Of a stretch of 53,738 nucleotides of DNA, positions 42,310 through 50,316 are shown in pieces; the first letter of the stretch is position 1, and the number at the start of each line of letters is the position of its first letter. The position numbers were made by a program, and so were the translations under genes. The notes beneath the pieces were generated by a model. The model had not been told where the DNA came from. It saw nothing but the letters and a program-made list of their open reading frames with translations, and did not search any database. Source of the DNA: Mucilaginibacter polytrichastri (GTDB taxonomy: Bacteria > Bacteroidota > Bacteroidia > Sphingobacteriales > Sphingobacteriaceae); NCBI RefSeq assembly GCF_001911425.1, contig NZ_MPPL01000001.1, forward strand, positions 982,131 to 1,035,868. The letters run 5' to 3'.

Positions 42310-42348
42310 GCTAACACACTTTGCAAAAAGTTCATCATATATGTTCAT

Positions 42349-42376
42349 AGCCATCAATTATTGATGGCTTTTTTTA
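42349..42376 (+). terminator. Intrinsic terminator of the first GIN gene
   Basis: An 8-10 bp stem (AGCCATCA / TGATGGCT) is followed by seven T. The next gene's -7 element begins directly at its end. Confidence 0.8.
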
Positions 42377-42382
42377 TTTTTG
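42375..42382 (+). promoter_or_regulatory. -7 promoter element of the second GIN gene
   Basis: TATTTTTG matches TAnnTTTG and starts at the end of the preceding terminator; the leader would be about 45 bases. Confidence 0.5.
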
Positions 42383-42433
42383 GTGTAACTTAGGCTTGCA
42401 ATCAGTGGTCTAAAACATATAAAACAATCAATC

Positions 42434-43156
42434 ATGAAAAAGATATTAATCACCTCCTCATTTATAGCCGTACTTGCTTTAACATGCGTATTGCAATCAT
42501 GCATGAACAGGTGTATACAAGGCTCGGGTAACCAAAAAACAGAAACCCGCCAAATGGGCGATTTTAGTAAAATAAATATAGAAGGCGCTTTTAAAGTAAA
42601 CCTTAAACAGGATAGCAGCATGGGCGTTACCGTTACGGCTGATGATAACCTGCTTAAGTATATTAAGGTGGGTGTAAGTGATGGCAGTTTGCATATTTAT
42701 GCTAAAAAGAATTTTTGCGCCAGTGCGGCCATAATTGTCAATGTTGGCGTGCGTGACCTAAGTGCTATTGAAGCAGATGGCGCTGTTGAACTGCAAAGCG
42801 AAGGCCGCTTAAATGTAAAAGACCTTAAATTAAACCTGGCCGGTGCTAATAAAGTAACACTAGATTTGAGTGCAGCCAATGTGTCTACAGATGCAAGCGG
42901 CGCTAACGAGTTGTTTATATCGGGCCAGGCTGCAGCTTACAAGGTATCGCTAACGGGTAGCAGCAAACTCCACGCTTTTGATTTTGTGGTAGGCGATTAC
43001 AGCATCAAAACCGCAGGCGCCAGCCATAGTGAAATTAACGTGTTGAAAGATCTTAAAATTAATACAATGGGTGCGTCAGACGTTAAATACAAAGGTAATC
43101 CAGCCAATATTCAGAATGATAAATCGGGTGCTTCGAAGGTGACTAAGGTTGATTAA
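42434..43156 (+). CDS. GIN-domain (DUF2807) lipoprotein
   Basis: The 240-residue protein has a lipoprotein signal (lipobox LQSC, C23) and the head GIN domain (DUF2807). The typical opening GSGNQKTETRQMGDFSKINIEGAFKVNLKQ is followed by repeated strands containing LSAIEADGAVELQSEG, LNLAGANKVTLDLSA and similar units, each with the Gly/Ala-Asn/Ser turn. It is a divergent paralogue of the preceding protein, but membrane-anchored. It has its own promoter. A DUF3592 gene follows 21 bases after its stop and may be cotranscribed. Function unknown. Confidence 0.88.
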   Translation: MKKILITSSFIAVLALTCVLQSCMNRCIQGSGNQKTETRQMGDFSKINIEGAFKVNLKQDSSMGVTVTADDNLLKYIKVGVSDGSLHIYAKKNFCASAAIIVNVGVRDLSAIEADGAVELQSEGRLNVKDLKLNLAGANKVTLDLSAANVSTDASGANELFISGQAAAYKVSLTGSSKLHAFDFVVGDYSIKTAGASHSEINVLKDLKINTMGASDVKYKGNPANIQNDKSGASKVTKVD

Positions 43157-43177
43157 AATCGGATGACAAACTAACTG

Positions 43178-43597
43178 ATGAAATTTAACGTTGATTCTAA
43201 CATTTTGTATTCCTTTTTAGGTGGGGTTTTTCTAATTGTGTTTGTGTTGGCCAGAAAATGGAATGACAATAAAATGTTTTCTATTTCTGTAGAAACAAAC
43301 GGATTAGTTATTGACGAAGAATTGGAGAAAGGAATTGAAGGGAATGAATATTATTACCCTGTAGTAAAATTTAAAACTACAGAAGGAGAATGGATTACTT
43401 CTAAAAGTCGTGATGGCTATTATCCTCAAAAATATGCTGTTAAAAAGGAAGTTAAAATTCAATATTCATTAGAAGATCACACTCAGTTCAAAATTAAAGG
43501 AGCTGATACTATTATACATTTGATTTTTTTGTTGTGTGCGGCCATGTTGATCTTATATAGTGTATATGCATATTTAACCATTATCATTCCATCTTAA
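43178..43597 (+). CDS. DUF3592 membrane protein
   Basis: The 139-residue protein has a membrane segment at each end (about 8-24 and 112-135) and a soluble domain between them. The middle contains EYYYPVVKFKTTEGEWITSKSRDGYYP and VKKEVKIQYSLEDHTQFKI, which match the DUF3592 pattern of a YP-V-F-G strand pair followed by G-x-V-x-[IV]-x-Y. DUF3592 proteins are small membrane proteins of unknown role, sometimes near immunity or secretion genes. Base composition is more AT-rich than neighbouring genes, which fits later acquisition. It lies directly upstream of an antitoxin-like remnant. Confidence 0.75.
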   Translation: MKFNVDSNILYSFLGGVFLIVFVLARKWNDNKMFSISVETNGLVIDEELEKGIEGNEYYYPVVKFKTTEGEWITSKSRDGYYPQKYAVKKEVKIQYSLEDHTQFKIKGADTIIHLIFLLCAAMLILYSVYAYLTIIIPS

Positions 43598-43617
43598 GTT
43601 ATAGTAAAAACTGCCTT

Positions 43618-43761
43618 ATGTTAACGACTACTTAAGAAGACTTTTGGAACCAACTCCCTGATGAAGTAAAGCAAGCCATTGAAAAAGCTAAAGGGCAAGG
43701 AAGACCTCACGAAGAAGTGATGGCACGAATGAGAGAATGCTTTTTTAGCACTGGTTTGTAG
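43618..43761 (+). pseudogene. Remnant of an antitoxin-like protein with an in-frame stop
   Basis: Reading from the ATG at 43618 gives MLTTT, a stop (TAA), then an open stretch EDFWNQLPDEVKQAIEKAKG... through GRPHEEVMARMRE to a stop at 43759. The pattern (FW-x-x-LP-x-x-V-x-x-A-I-x-x-A-K ... PHEEVM) resembles the C-terminal half of small antitoxins that pair with RelE/ParE-type toxins in Bacteroidota (family resemblance from memory, not tested). It lacks an N-terminal part and carries a nonsense codon, and no toxin gene follows. It is most simply a decaying gene fragment. Confidence 0.5.
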
Positions 43762-43764
43762 ATT

Positions 43765-43849
43765 GTCATGCTGACGAAGGAAGAATTTTCTTAAATATCT
43801 TATTCGGCTTACAAACCGAATAAGATATTTCGCTGCCGCTCAATATGAC
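43765..43849. repeat. Palindromic repeat, family 3, with internal 15-bp hairpin
   Basis: The ends are GTCATGCTGACGAAGG and TCAATATGAC. A perfect 15-bp hairpin (AAATATCTTATTCGG / CCGAATAAGATATTT, 43793-43830) fills the centre. It is related at the ends to the repeat at 50317-50404. The gap to 43985 otherwise holds only the tig promoter. Confidence 0.65.
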
Positions 43850-43911
43850 AAACGGTAAGTAAATCCAAAATCGAAATATTTTCCACAATCCCATCTATCA
43901 AAAAAAATCCT

Positions 43912-43919
43912 TATTTTTG
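43912..43919 (+). promoter_or_regulatory. -7 promoter element of tig
   Basis: TATTTTTG matches TAnnTTTG and predicts a leader of about 60 bases. Confidence 0.5.
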
Positions 43920-43985
43920 CGCCTCGAAAATCTGGCTGCATTTGGCAGTTGGCAATAAATTAAAAACATAACTCCGTTAAATAAG

Positions 43986-45341
43986 ATGAACATCTCACAG
44001 GAAAAAACAGGTAAGCTTAATGCTATTATCTCCATTAACCTTAATCCTGAAGATTACCAGCCACGTGTTGATAAAGCGATAAAAGAACAGGCCAAGAAGG
44101 CTAAAGTGCCTGGTTTCCGCCCGGGTATGGTACCAACCTCTCACGTAAAAAGGATGTATGGTAAAAGCATTTTGCTTGATGAAGTTAACAACCTGTTATC
44201 AGATACATTAAATAAATACCTTGCCGAAGAAAAACTGGAAGTATTAGGCCAGCCGCTACCTAAAGTAGATGGTACCCCGCAATACAATTGGGATTTTAAC
44301 GATAATTTTGAGTTTAACTACGAAGTAGGCTTGGCTCCCGAGTTTAGTGTTGAGTTTTCTAAAGATGATAAGCTAGACCAGTACGTGATTAAGGTAGATG
44401 ACGAAACGTTAGCCTCTCGTATTAAAAATCTGCGTCGCAGCTACGGAAAAATGACAAACCCTGACGTATCGGCAGATGGTGACGTTCTTTATGGCGAATT
44501 AGTTCAACTTTCGCCAGATGGTTCTGTTTTTGAAGATGGTATTACGCAGACGGCTTCTGTTCGGATAGAGCAGATTCTGGATGAAAAAATAAAAGCATCA
44601 TTAATCGGTTTAAAGAAAGATGATGTTGTTGAATTTGATATTCAAAAAGCATACAACAATGATGCTGCTAAAATTGCCGGTCTGTTAAAGATCGAAGAAG
44701 ATGCAGCTGCTGATCTTAAATCTAACTTCCGTTTAACTGTTAAAAATGTTAACCGTTTAGACGAAAGCGACCTTGATCAGGCGTTCTTTGATAAAATATT
44801 TGGTGAAGGTACTGATGTAACTACCGAAGAGCAGTTTAGGACTAAAATTACCGAAGAGCTGGAAAGCATGATGGTACAGGATGCAGATCGTAAACTGCAG
44901 AACGACCTTTATAATTACAGTGTTGAAAAAATTAAGTTCGAATTGCCAGACGAGTTTTTAAAACGCTGGTTGAAAGCAACCAACGAAAAACTAACCGACG
45001 AAGAATTAGCCGGTGGTTACGATGATTTTGCTAAAAACCTGAAATGGACTTTGATTACCAATAAAGTGGTAACCAACAACGATCTAAAGATTGAGTACAA
45101 AGAAGTTTTTGAACAAGCAAAACGTCAGCTTGATGCACAGTTCCGTATGTATAGCCCTCAGCCTTTGGCCGAGGAGCAATTAGCACAATACACTGTACAG
45201 TTTTTGCAGGATAAAGAAAATGCTAACCGCATGTTCGAAGAAGCAAAAGCTATTAAAGTGTTAGATTATCTGAAAGGAATAATTACGCTAAACAAAAAAG
45301 AGATCACTTTTAAAGCGTTTTCTGAGCTTGCAGAAGCATAA
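43986..45341 (+). CDS. tig: Trigger factor (ribosome-associated chaperone)
   Basis: Trigger factor binds nascent chains at the ribosome exit. The 451-residue protein has the ribosome-binding N-terminal domain (about 1-115) including the GFRPGMVP loop. The middle domain (about 150-245) aligns with the FKBP-type PPIase position but lacks most of the usual catalytic residues, as is common in Bacteroidota, so isomerase activity is doubtful. A long helical C-terminal chaperone domain follows. The gene is followed by a strong terminator and then clpP-clpX, the classic tig-clpP-clpX order. Confidence 0.95.
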   Translation: MNISQEKTGKLNAIISINLNPEDYQPRVDKAIKEQAKKAKVPGFRPGMVPTSHVKRMYGKSILLDEVNNLLSDTLNKYLAEEKLEVLGQPLPKVDGTPQYNWDFNDNFEFNYEVGLAPEFSVEFSKDDKLDQYVIKVDDETLASRIKNLRRSYGKMTNPDVSADGDVLYGELVQLSPDGSVFEDGITQTASVRIEQILDEKIKASLIGLKKDDVVEFDIQKAYNNDAAKIAGLLKIEEDAAADLKSNFRLTVKNVNRLDESDLDQAFFDKIFGEGTDVTTEEQFRTKITEELESMMVQDADRKLQNDLYNYSVEKIKFELPDEFLKRWLKATNEKLTDEELAGGYDDFAKNLKWTLITNKVVTNNDLKIEYKEVFEQAKRQLDAQFRMYSPQPLAEEQLAQYTVQFLQDKENANRMFEEAKAIKVLDYLKGIITLNKKEITFKAFSELAEA

Positions 45342-45370
45342 GCAAACGTTAAAAAATAGCTAAACACCAT

Positions 45371-45407
45371 AAAAGCAACCAGAGCAATCTGGTTGCTTTT
45401 ATTTTTT
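45371..45407 (+). terminator. Intrinsic terminator of tig
   Basis: A perfect 13-bp stem (AAAAGCAACCAGA / TCTGGTTGCTTTT) with GCAA loop is followed by ATTTTTT. Confidence 0.85.
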
Positions 45408-45575
45408 ATAAAAAACTTAGTTATAAGCGCCGCGTTAATAGTTCGATTTAGCCCGAGTGGCACAAATACAAACAGGCACTTAACAATTATGTAAAAATAG
45501 GCCGGGAGTTAAAAAACTGTCAGCCTAAAAACTATATTTACCACTATTAACAGTAATTACTTAATCACAGATTTT

Positions 45576-46295
45576 ATGAATAATATTAATAAAGACGAGT
45601 TCAGAAAATATGCCGTTAAACATCACCGCATAAACAGCCTGTTTGTAGATAAATTTATTTCGAGTGTTGAGCACAAAATGATGCCCACCGCTATTCATCG
45701 CCCGGTTGATATGACGCCTTACATTATCGAGGAGCGCCAGTTAAACGTAGCACAAATGGACGTTTTCTCTCGTTTAATGATGGACCGTATCATCTTTTTA
45801 GGTGATGCCATTTATGAAAACATTGCCAACATTATCCAGGCGCAATTACTGTTTTTACAATCGGCCGATGCTAAACGCGATATCCAGATCTACATTAACT
45901 CTCCGGGTGGCTCGGTATATGCAGGTTTAGGTATCTATGATACCATGCAATTTGTATCTAACGATGTAGCTACCATTTGTACAGGTATGGCAGCTTCTAT
46001 GGCAGCTGTATTATTATGTGCCGGTGCCGATGGCAAACGTGCAGCATTACCACACTCACGCGTAATGATTCACCAACCGTTGGGTGGCGCACAAGGCCAA
46101 GCTTCAGATATCGAGATCACTGCACGTGAGATCCAGAAACTGAAGGTTGAATTGTATGAAATTATCTCTAAACACAGTGGCGCACCTTACCAAAAAGTTT
46201 GGGATGCATCAGACCGTGACCATTGGATGATTGCTGAAGAAGCAAAAGAATTTGGTATGGTTGATGAGATTTTACGTGGCGCACACGAAAAATAA
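45576..46295 (+). CDS. clpP: ATP-dependent Clp protease proteolytic subunit
   Basis: ClpP is the tetradecameric serine peptidase chamber used with ClpX or ClpA. The catalytic serine (S141) lies in GMAASMAAVLL and the histidine (H166) in SRVMIHQPLGG; an aspartate follows in the segment 207-215. The protein is 239 residues, longer than E. coli ClpP, because about 45 extra residues precede the conserved core (MTPYIIEERQLN). The first ~35 (INKDEFRKYAVKHHRINSLF) may be a propeptide or an added N-terminal element; no later ATG in frame gives a better start except M35/M36. It precedes clpX. Confidence 0.95.
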   Translation: MNNINKDEFRKYAVKHHRINSLFVDKFISSVEHKMMPTAIHRPVDMTPYIIEERQLNVAQMDVFSRLMMDRIIFLGDAIYENIANIIQAQLLFLQSADAKRDIQIYINSPGGSVYAGLGIYDTMQFVSNDVATICTGMAASMAAVLLCAGADGKRAALPHSRVMIHQPLGGAQGQASDIEITAREIQKLKVELYEIISKHSGAPYQKVWDASDRDHWMIAEEAKEFGMVDEILRGAHEK

Positions 46296-46306
46296 AATCA
46301 AATAAA

Positions 46307-46344
46307 CAATAACAATAAGCTGCTTTTGCAGTTTATTGTTATTG
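46307..46344 (+). terminator. Hairpin between clpP and clpX
   Basis: A 17-bp stem (CAATAACAATAAGCTGC against GCAGTTTATTGTTATTG, one G-U) with a TTTT loop begins 11 bases past the clpP stop. It is AU-rich at the base and lacks a downstream T run, so it may stabilise the clpP mRNA end or only partly terminate. Confidence 0.6.
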
Positions 46345-46354
46345 ATATGTGAAG

Positions 46355-46385
46355 TTGCGTTTGTAGCGCAGAATTATTATTTTTG
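46355..46385 (+). promoter_or_regulatory. Promoter of clpX
   Basis: TTG at 46355 and TATTTTTG at 46378-46385 are separated by 20 bases. The predicted leader is about 13 bases, so clpX can be expressed apart from clpP. Confidence 0.6.
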
Positions 46386-46403
46386 ATATAAAACCATTTT
46401 CAG

Positions 46404-47642
46404 ATGAATAAGAACAGCAAGGAAATCAGGTGTTCATTTTGTGGCGCCGGTAAACAGGATTCCCTGATGCTGATAGCGGGGCTTGATGCACACATTTGTG
46501 ATAAATGCGTTAACCAGGCCAATGAGATTTTAGCCGAGGAACTGAAAGTACGTAAAGTAAAGGCATCTCCTTCGGCACCAACCATGCTTAAACCAGCCGA
46601 GTTAAAATCGCACCTGGACGAGTATGTAATAGGGCAGGACGATGCTAAAAAGATATTAGCAGTAGCGGTTTATAACCACTACAAACGCTTAAACCAACGC
46701 GTAGAAAAAGATGAAGTTGAGATTGAAAAATCAAACATCATTATGGTTGGTGAAACCGGTACAGGTAAAACCTTACTTGCAAAAACTATAGCCAAAGTAT
46801 TAAACGTTCCGTTTTGTATTTGTGATGCTACCGTATTAACAGAAGCAGGTTACGTTGGCGAAGATGTAGAAAGCATCCTTACCCGTTTACTGCAAGCTGC
46901 AGATTATGACGTTACCGCTGCCGAAAAAGGCATTGTATATATAGATGAGGTTGATAAAATTGCACGCAAAAGCGATAATGCCTCTATTACCCGTGATGTA
47001 TCTGGAGAAGGCGTACAACAGGCGCTTCTAAAGATATTGGAAGGTACTATGGTTAACGTACCGCCGCAAGGTGGCCGTAAACACCCGGATCAGAAAATGA
47101 TTACGGTGAATACCAGCAACATCTTGTTTATATGCGGTGGCGCTTTTGATGGTATCGACCGGAAAATTGCTAACCGTTTGCGTACCCAAACAGTGGGTTA
47201 CAAGTTGAAGCACGATGGCGGTGAGGTTGATATGAAAAACCTTTATAAGTATATCACCCCACAGGATCTTAAATCTTTTGGTTTGATACCCGAGCTGATT
47301 GGCCGTTTGCCTATCCTTACTTATTTAAATCCGCTTGATCGCGAAGCATTGCATAATATTTTAACTGAGCCTAAAAACTCGTTGTTAAAACAATATAAAA
47401 AGCTGTTTGATTACGAAGGCGTAAAGCTGGATTTTGAAGCAGATGTGCTGGATTTTATTGTTGATAAAGCAATGGAGTTTAAATTAGGCGCACGTGGCTT
47501 ACGTTCAATTTGCGAAGCGATAATGATTGATGCCATGTTCGAGTTCCCGTCTCAAAAGGATGTGAAACGCCTGAACGTAACGTTAGATTATGCGCATGAG
47601 CAGTTTGAAAAATCAGATCTTAAAAAGTTAAAAGTAGCTTAA
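46404..47642 (+). CDS. clpX: ATP-dependent Clp protease ATP-binding subunit ClpX
   Basis: ClpX is the AAA+ unfoldase that feeds substrates to ClpP. The 412-residue protein has the N-terminal C4 zinc-binding domain (C10, C13, C32, C35), Walker A GETGTGKT, Walker [13 protein letters not shown], the sensor and arginine-finger regions ([22 protein letters not shown]) and a normal C-terminus. The ClpP-docking IGF-type loop appears as the VGYKLKHDG segment region and is less canonical. It lies 108 bp after clpP with its own -33/-7 promoter. All key residues are intact. Confidence 0.97.
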   Translation: MNKNSKEIRCSFCGAGKQDSLMLIAGLDAHICDKCVNQANEILAEELKVRKVKASPSAPTMLKPAELKSHLDEYVIGQDDAKKILAVAVYNHYKRLNQRVEKDEVEIEKSNIIMVGETGTGKTLLAKTIAKVLNVPFCICDATVLTEAGYVGEDVESILTRLLQAADYDVTAAEKGIVYIDEVDKIARKSDNASITRDVSGEGVQQALLKILEGTMVNVPPQGGRKHPDQKMITVNTSNILFICGGAFDGIDRKIANRLRTQTVGYKLKHDGGEVDMKNLYKYITPQDLKSFGLIPELIGRLPILTYLNPLDREALHNILTEPKNSLLKQYKKLFDYEGVKLDFEADVLDFIVDKAMEFKLGARGLRSICEAIMIDAMFEFPSQKDVKRLNVTLDYAHEQFEKSDLKKLKVA

Positions 47643-47667
47643 GCTAAAAAATATCGAATATATTTAG

Positions 47668-47675
47668 TATATTTG
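47668..47675 (+). promoter_or_regulatory. -7 promoter element of the AMP nucleosidase gene
   Basis: TATATTTG matches TAnnTTTG and predicts a transcript starting near 47682, with a leader of about 200 bases before the ATG at 47883. Confidence 0.5.
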
Positions 47676-47690
47676 TCTCATTCAAAAATA

Positions 47691-47882
47691 GCCCTGGTGC
47701 CGCAAGACACCGGGGTTTGTTGTATAAAAAGTTTGTGTTTCCCACAAATTAACTTTTCAAACAAGGCCCTTAGGGCGCTCAAAATAAACTTATCTTTATT
47801 GATAAATAGCCTTCTCTACCCAGAGAGGGCATTGTAGGTTAAAAGCCCTCTCATGGTGAGAGGCAACGTTAAAAGAGGCATT
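47691..47882 (+). promoter_or_regulatory. Structured leader of the AMP nucleosidase gene
   Basis: It contains an 8-bp hairpin (CCCTGGTG / CACCGGGG, 47692-47715), which may also terminate clpX, and a set of four complementary segments: GCCTTCTC (47809), GAGAGGGC (47823), GCCCTCTC (47845) and GAGAGGC (47858). Segments 1:2 and 3:4 can pair, or 2:3 instead. The last hairpin ends 19 bases before the start codon. No known riboswitch motif is recognised; a repeat element is an alternative explanation. Confidence 0.45.
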
Positions 47883-48743
47883 ATGAACGAAGAAATCGAA
47901 GCAAAAAAGAATCCAATTGTTGAACAAACCAACCAGGTTAAAGAAGTTCAATCACCCGTTAAATCCGGACTAAAAACTAAGGAAGCAATTGTGGTCAACT
48001 GGCTACCGCGCTACACCGGCCGTACGCTGGATAACTTTGGTCAGTACATTATCCTGACTAACTTTTCAAAGTACTTACAACTATTTTCTACCTGGCACAA
48101 TGATGCGCCGATAATGGGTTTAGATAAACCTATGCAAAGCGTAACTGCCGATGGCATTACCATTATCAACTTTGGTATGGGTAGTTCGGTAGCAGCTACA
48201 GTAATGGATCTGCTAACCGCCATTAAACCTAAAGCCGTAATATTTTTAGGTAAATGCGGCGGCCTGAAAAAGAAGAACAATGTAGGTGACCTGATCTTGC
48301 CAATAGCGGCCATCAGGGGCGAAGGTACATCAAACGACTATCTGCCGCCAGAAGTACCTGCACTGCCATCATTTGCATTGCAAAAGGCCATATCAACCAC
48401 CATGCGCGATTTTGGTAAGGATTACTGGACGGGTACCTGCTACACCACCAATCGCCGTGTTTGGGAGCATGATAAAGAGTTTAAAAAATACCTGAAAACC
48501 CTGCGTGCCATGGCTGTGGATATGGAAACTGCAACTATTTTTACTACGGGTTTTGCCAACAAGATCCCTACAGGGGCATTGTTACTGGTATCAGACCAAC
48601 CGATGATTCCGGAAGGCGTTAAGACTGCCGAGAGTGACTCGAAGGTAACAGAAAGCTATGTGGAAACACATTTAAAGATTGGTATCGAATCATTAAAGCA
48701 ACTGATTAACAACGGGCTTACCGTTAAACACCTTAGATTTTAG
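47883..48743 (+). CDS. amn: AMP nucleosidase (short form)
   Basis: AMP nucleosidase hydrolyses AMP to adenine and ribose 5-phosphate and so helps to set adenylate levels. The 286-residue protein matches the short bacterial form of the nucleoside phosphorylase/MTAN fold, with the central FLGKCGGLKKKNNVGDLILP, FGMGSS and the C-terminal AVDMETATIFTTG catalytic segment, followed by LLLVSDQPM. The N-terminal ~35 residues are Lys/Glu-rich and probably disordered. The start at 47883 (MNEEIEAK) is preceded by AAAAGAGG, one of the few purine-rich sites in the window that could serve as ribosome binding site. Confidence 0.9.
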   Translation: MNEEIEAKKNPIVEQTNQVKEVQSPVKSGLKTKEAIVVNWLPRYTGRTLDNFGQYIILTNFSKYLQLFSTWHNDAPIMGLDKPMQSVTADGITIINFGMGSSVAATVMDLLTAIKPKAVIFLGKCGGLKKKNNVGDLILPIAAIRGEGTSNDYLPPEVPALPSFALQKAISTTMRDFGKDYWTGTCYTTNRRVWEHDKEFKKYLKTLRAMAVDMETATIFTTGFANKIPTGALLLVSDQPMIPEGVKTAESDSKVTESYVETHLKIGIESLKQLINNGLTVKHLRF

Positions 48744-48778
48744 GATAAAAAGTCTATCATTTTAATATACTTTTAGTC

Positions 48779-48808
48779 AAATAGGTATTGATTATTCAAT
48801 GCCTATTT
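48779..48808 (+). promoter_or_regulatory. 30-bp palindrome overlapping the cystathionine beta-synthase promoter
   Basis: AAATAGGTATTGA (48779-48791) pairs with TCAATGCCTATTT (48796-48808) over 13 bp with one G-U and a four-base loop. It covers the -33 TTG. It could be an operator for the downstream gene or a terminator of the upstream gene, although no long T run follows. Confidence 0.5.
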
Positions 48809-48817
48809 GCACCTTTG
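48788..48817 (+). promoter_or_regulatory. Promoter of the cystathionine beta-synthase gene
   Basis: TTG at 48788 and CACCTTTG at 48810-48817 (one mismatch to TAnnTTTG) are 19 bases apart. The start codon at 48825 follows seven bases after the -7 element, so the mRNA would be nearly leaderless. Confidence 0.5.
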
Positions 48818-48824
48818 CACTTAT

Positions 48825-50186
48825 ATGTGGTACAATAATATACTCGAAACTATTGGCAATACGCCGCTGGTTAAACTAAATAGAATTACAAAGGATATAC
48901 CGGCTACCGTTTTGGCTAAAATCGAAACAACCAACCCCGGCAATTCTATTAAGGACCGTATGGCCCTTAAAATGATAGAGGATGCCGAGCGCGATGGTCG
49001 CCTGAAACCAGGAGGTACTATTATTGAAGGTACATCCGGCAATACCGGTATGGGCCTGGCTATAGCTGCTGTAATTAAGGGTTACAAGTGTATTTTTACC
49101 AGTACGGATAAGCAATCTAAAGAAAAATTTGATGCCTTGCGTGCCTTTGGTGCCGAAGTTATTGTGTGTCCAACGAATGTTGAGCCCGAAGATCCACGGT
49201 CGTATTACTCGGTATCGTCGCGTTTAGAGCGTGAGGTGCCTAACTCGTGGAAACCAAATCAATATGATAATTTGTCTAACTCACAGGCACATTACGAGCA
49301 AACCGGCCCCGAGATCTGGGAGCAAACCGAAGGCAAAATTACCCACCTGGTAGCAGGTGTGGGTACAGGAGGTACCATATCCGGTACGGCTAAATACTTA
49401 AAAGAAAAGAACCCTGATATTAAGGTTTTGGGTATTGATACTTACGGATCGGTATTTAAAAAGTACAAAGAGACCGGTATTTTCGATAAAGACGAGATTT
49501 ATCCATACATCACCGAAGGTATTGGCGAAGATTTTTTACCACAGAATGTTGATTTCAGCCTGATCGATCACTTTGAGAAAGTAAGCGATAAGGACGCCGC
49601 CTTAATGACCCGTGAAATTGCTTTACGCGAAGGTATTTTTGGAGGTAACTCTACAGGTTCGGCAGTTGCGGGTGTATTGCAAATGAAGGATATGTTTAAG
49701 GAGAGCGATGTAGTTGTCATCATTTTCCCTGACCATGGTACCCGTTACCTGGGCAAAATGTATAATGAAGACTGGTTGCGTGAGCGCGGTTTCCTGAAAG
49801 ACGAAAAGCTGACTGCACGCGATATCCTGAAGAAAAAAGAAACCTCAGAGATTGTGACCATCGACTCCGAGAAAACTGTTTTGGAGGCTATAAATACCAT
49901 TAAAACGCTCAATATCTCACAGATTCCGGTAACCCAGCAAGGTATGGTAATAGGTAAGATAACCGAAAGTGATATTTTGGATGCCCTGTTAGAAAACGGA
50001 GCATTAAAATCGGCCCCGGTAAAAACCATTACCACAACGCCGTTTCCGTTTGTGGATCTGAATACATCGATCGATAAAATATCATCCATGATCAACCGCG
50101 AAAACATAGCCGTACTGGTAGAAGATGACAACGGTAAGATTGAGATTATTACCCAGTATGATATTATTAACGCAATGGCCGGATAG
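48825..50186 (+). CDS. Cystathionine beta-synthase (PLP domain plus CBS-domain pair)
   Basis: This PLP enzyme joins serine or O-acetylserine-type substrates with homocysteine or sulfide. The 453-residue protein has the fold-type II catalytic domain: the PLP lysine in NPGNSIKDR (K43), the SGNTG loop, the GVGTGGTISG phosphate-binding loop and the GGNSTGSAV segment. Two CBS domains follow (about 325-450; TARDILKKKETSEIVTID..., PVTQQGMVIGKITESDILDALL). This layout is that of cystathionine beta-synthase rather than CysK or CysM, though haem is absent. Start at the ATG at 48825; a TTG at 48807 lies in the promoter. A strong terminator follows. Confidence 0.93.
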   Translation: MWYNNILETIGNTPLVKLNRITKDIPATVLAKIETTNPGNSIKDRMALKMIEDAERDGRLKPGGTIIEGTSGNTGMGLAIAAVIKGYKCIFTSTDKQSKEKFDALRAFGAEVIVCPTNVEPEDPRSYYSVSSRLEREVPNSWKPNQYDNLSNSQAHYEQTGPEIWEQTEGKITHLVAGVGTGGTISGTAKYLKEKNPDIKVLGIDTYGSVFKKYKETGIFDKDEIYPYITEGIGEDFLPQNVDFSLIDHFEKVSDKDAALMTREIALREGIFGGNSTGSAVAGVLQMKDMFKESDVVVIIFPDHGTRYLGKMYNEDWLRERGFLKDEKLTARDILKKKETSEIVTIDSEKTVLEAINTIKTLNISQIPVTQQGMVIGKITESDILDALLENGALKSAPVKTITTTPFPFVDLNTSIDKISSMINRENIAVLVEDDNGKIEIITQYDIINAMAG

Positions 50187-50220
50187 GTTGTTGAATGTGC
50201 AGATGTACAAATGATTTAAG

Positions 50221-50254
50221 AAAAGGTGTTATACGGAAGTATGACACCTTTTTT
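50221..50254 (+). terminator. Intrinsic terminator of the cystathionine beta-synthase gene
   Basis: A 14-bp stem (AAAAGGTGTTATAC / GTATGACACCTTTT, one G-U) with a GGAA loop is followed by TTTG. The hairpin starts 35 bases past the stop. Confidence 0.85.
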
Positions 50255-50316
50255 GAGTTATTATGCTTTGTGTCATTGCTGTAAGGAGCGTAAAGACGCG
50301 GCAAAATTCCCTTTTT

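Noticed and set aside
45420..45470. tRNA-like segment (GATTTAGCCCGAGTGGC)
   Set aside because: It lacks paired acceptor, D and T arms; I found no complete cloverleaf here or elsewhere in the window.
48807..48824. Upstream TTG start for the cystathionine beta-synthase gene
   Set aside because: It overlaps the palindrome and the -7-like element; the conserved protein begins at the ATG at 48825.
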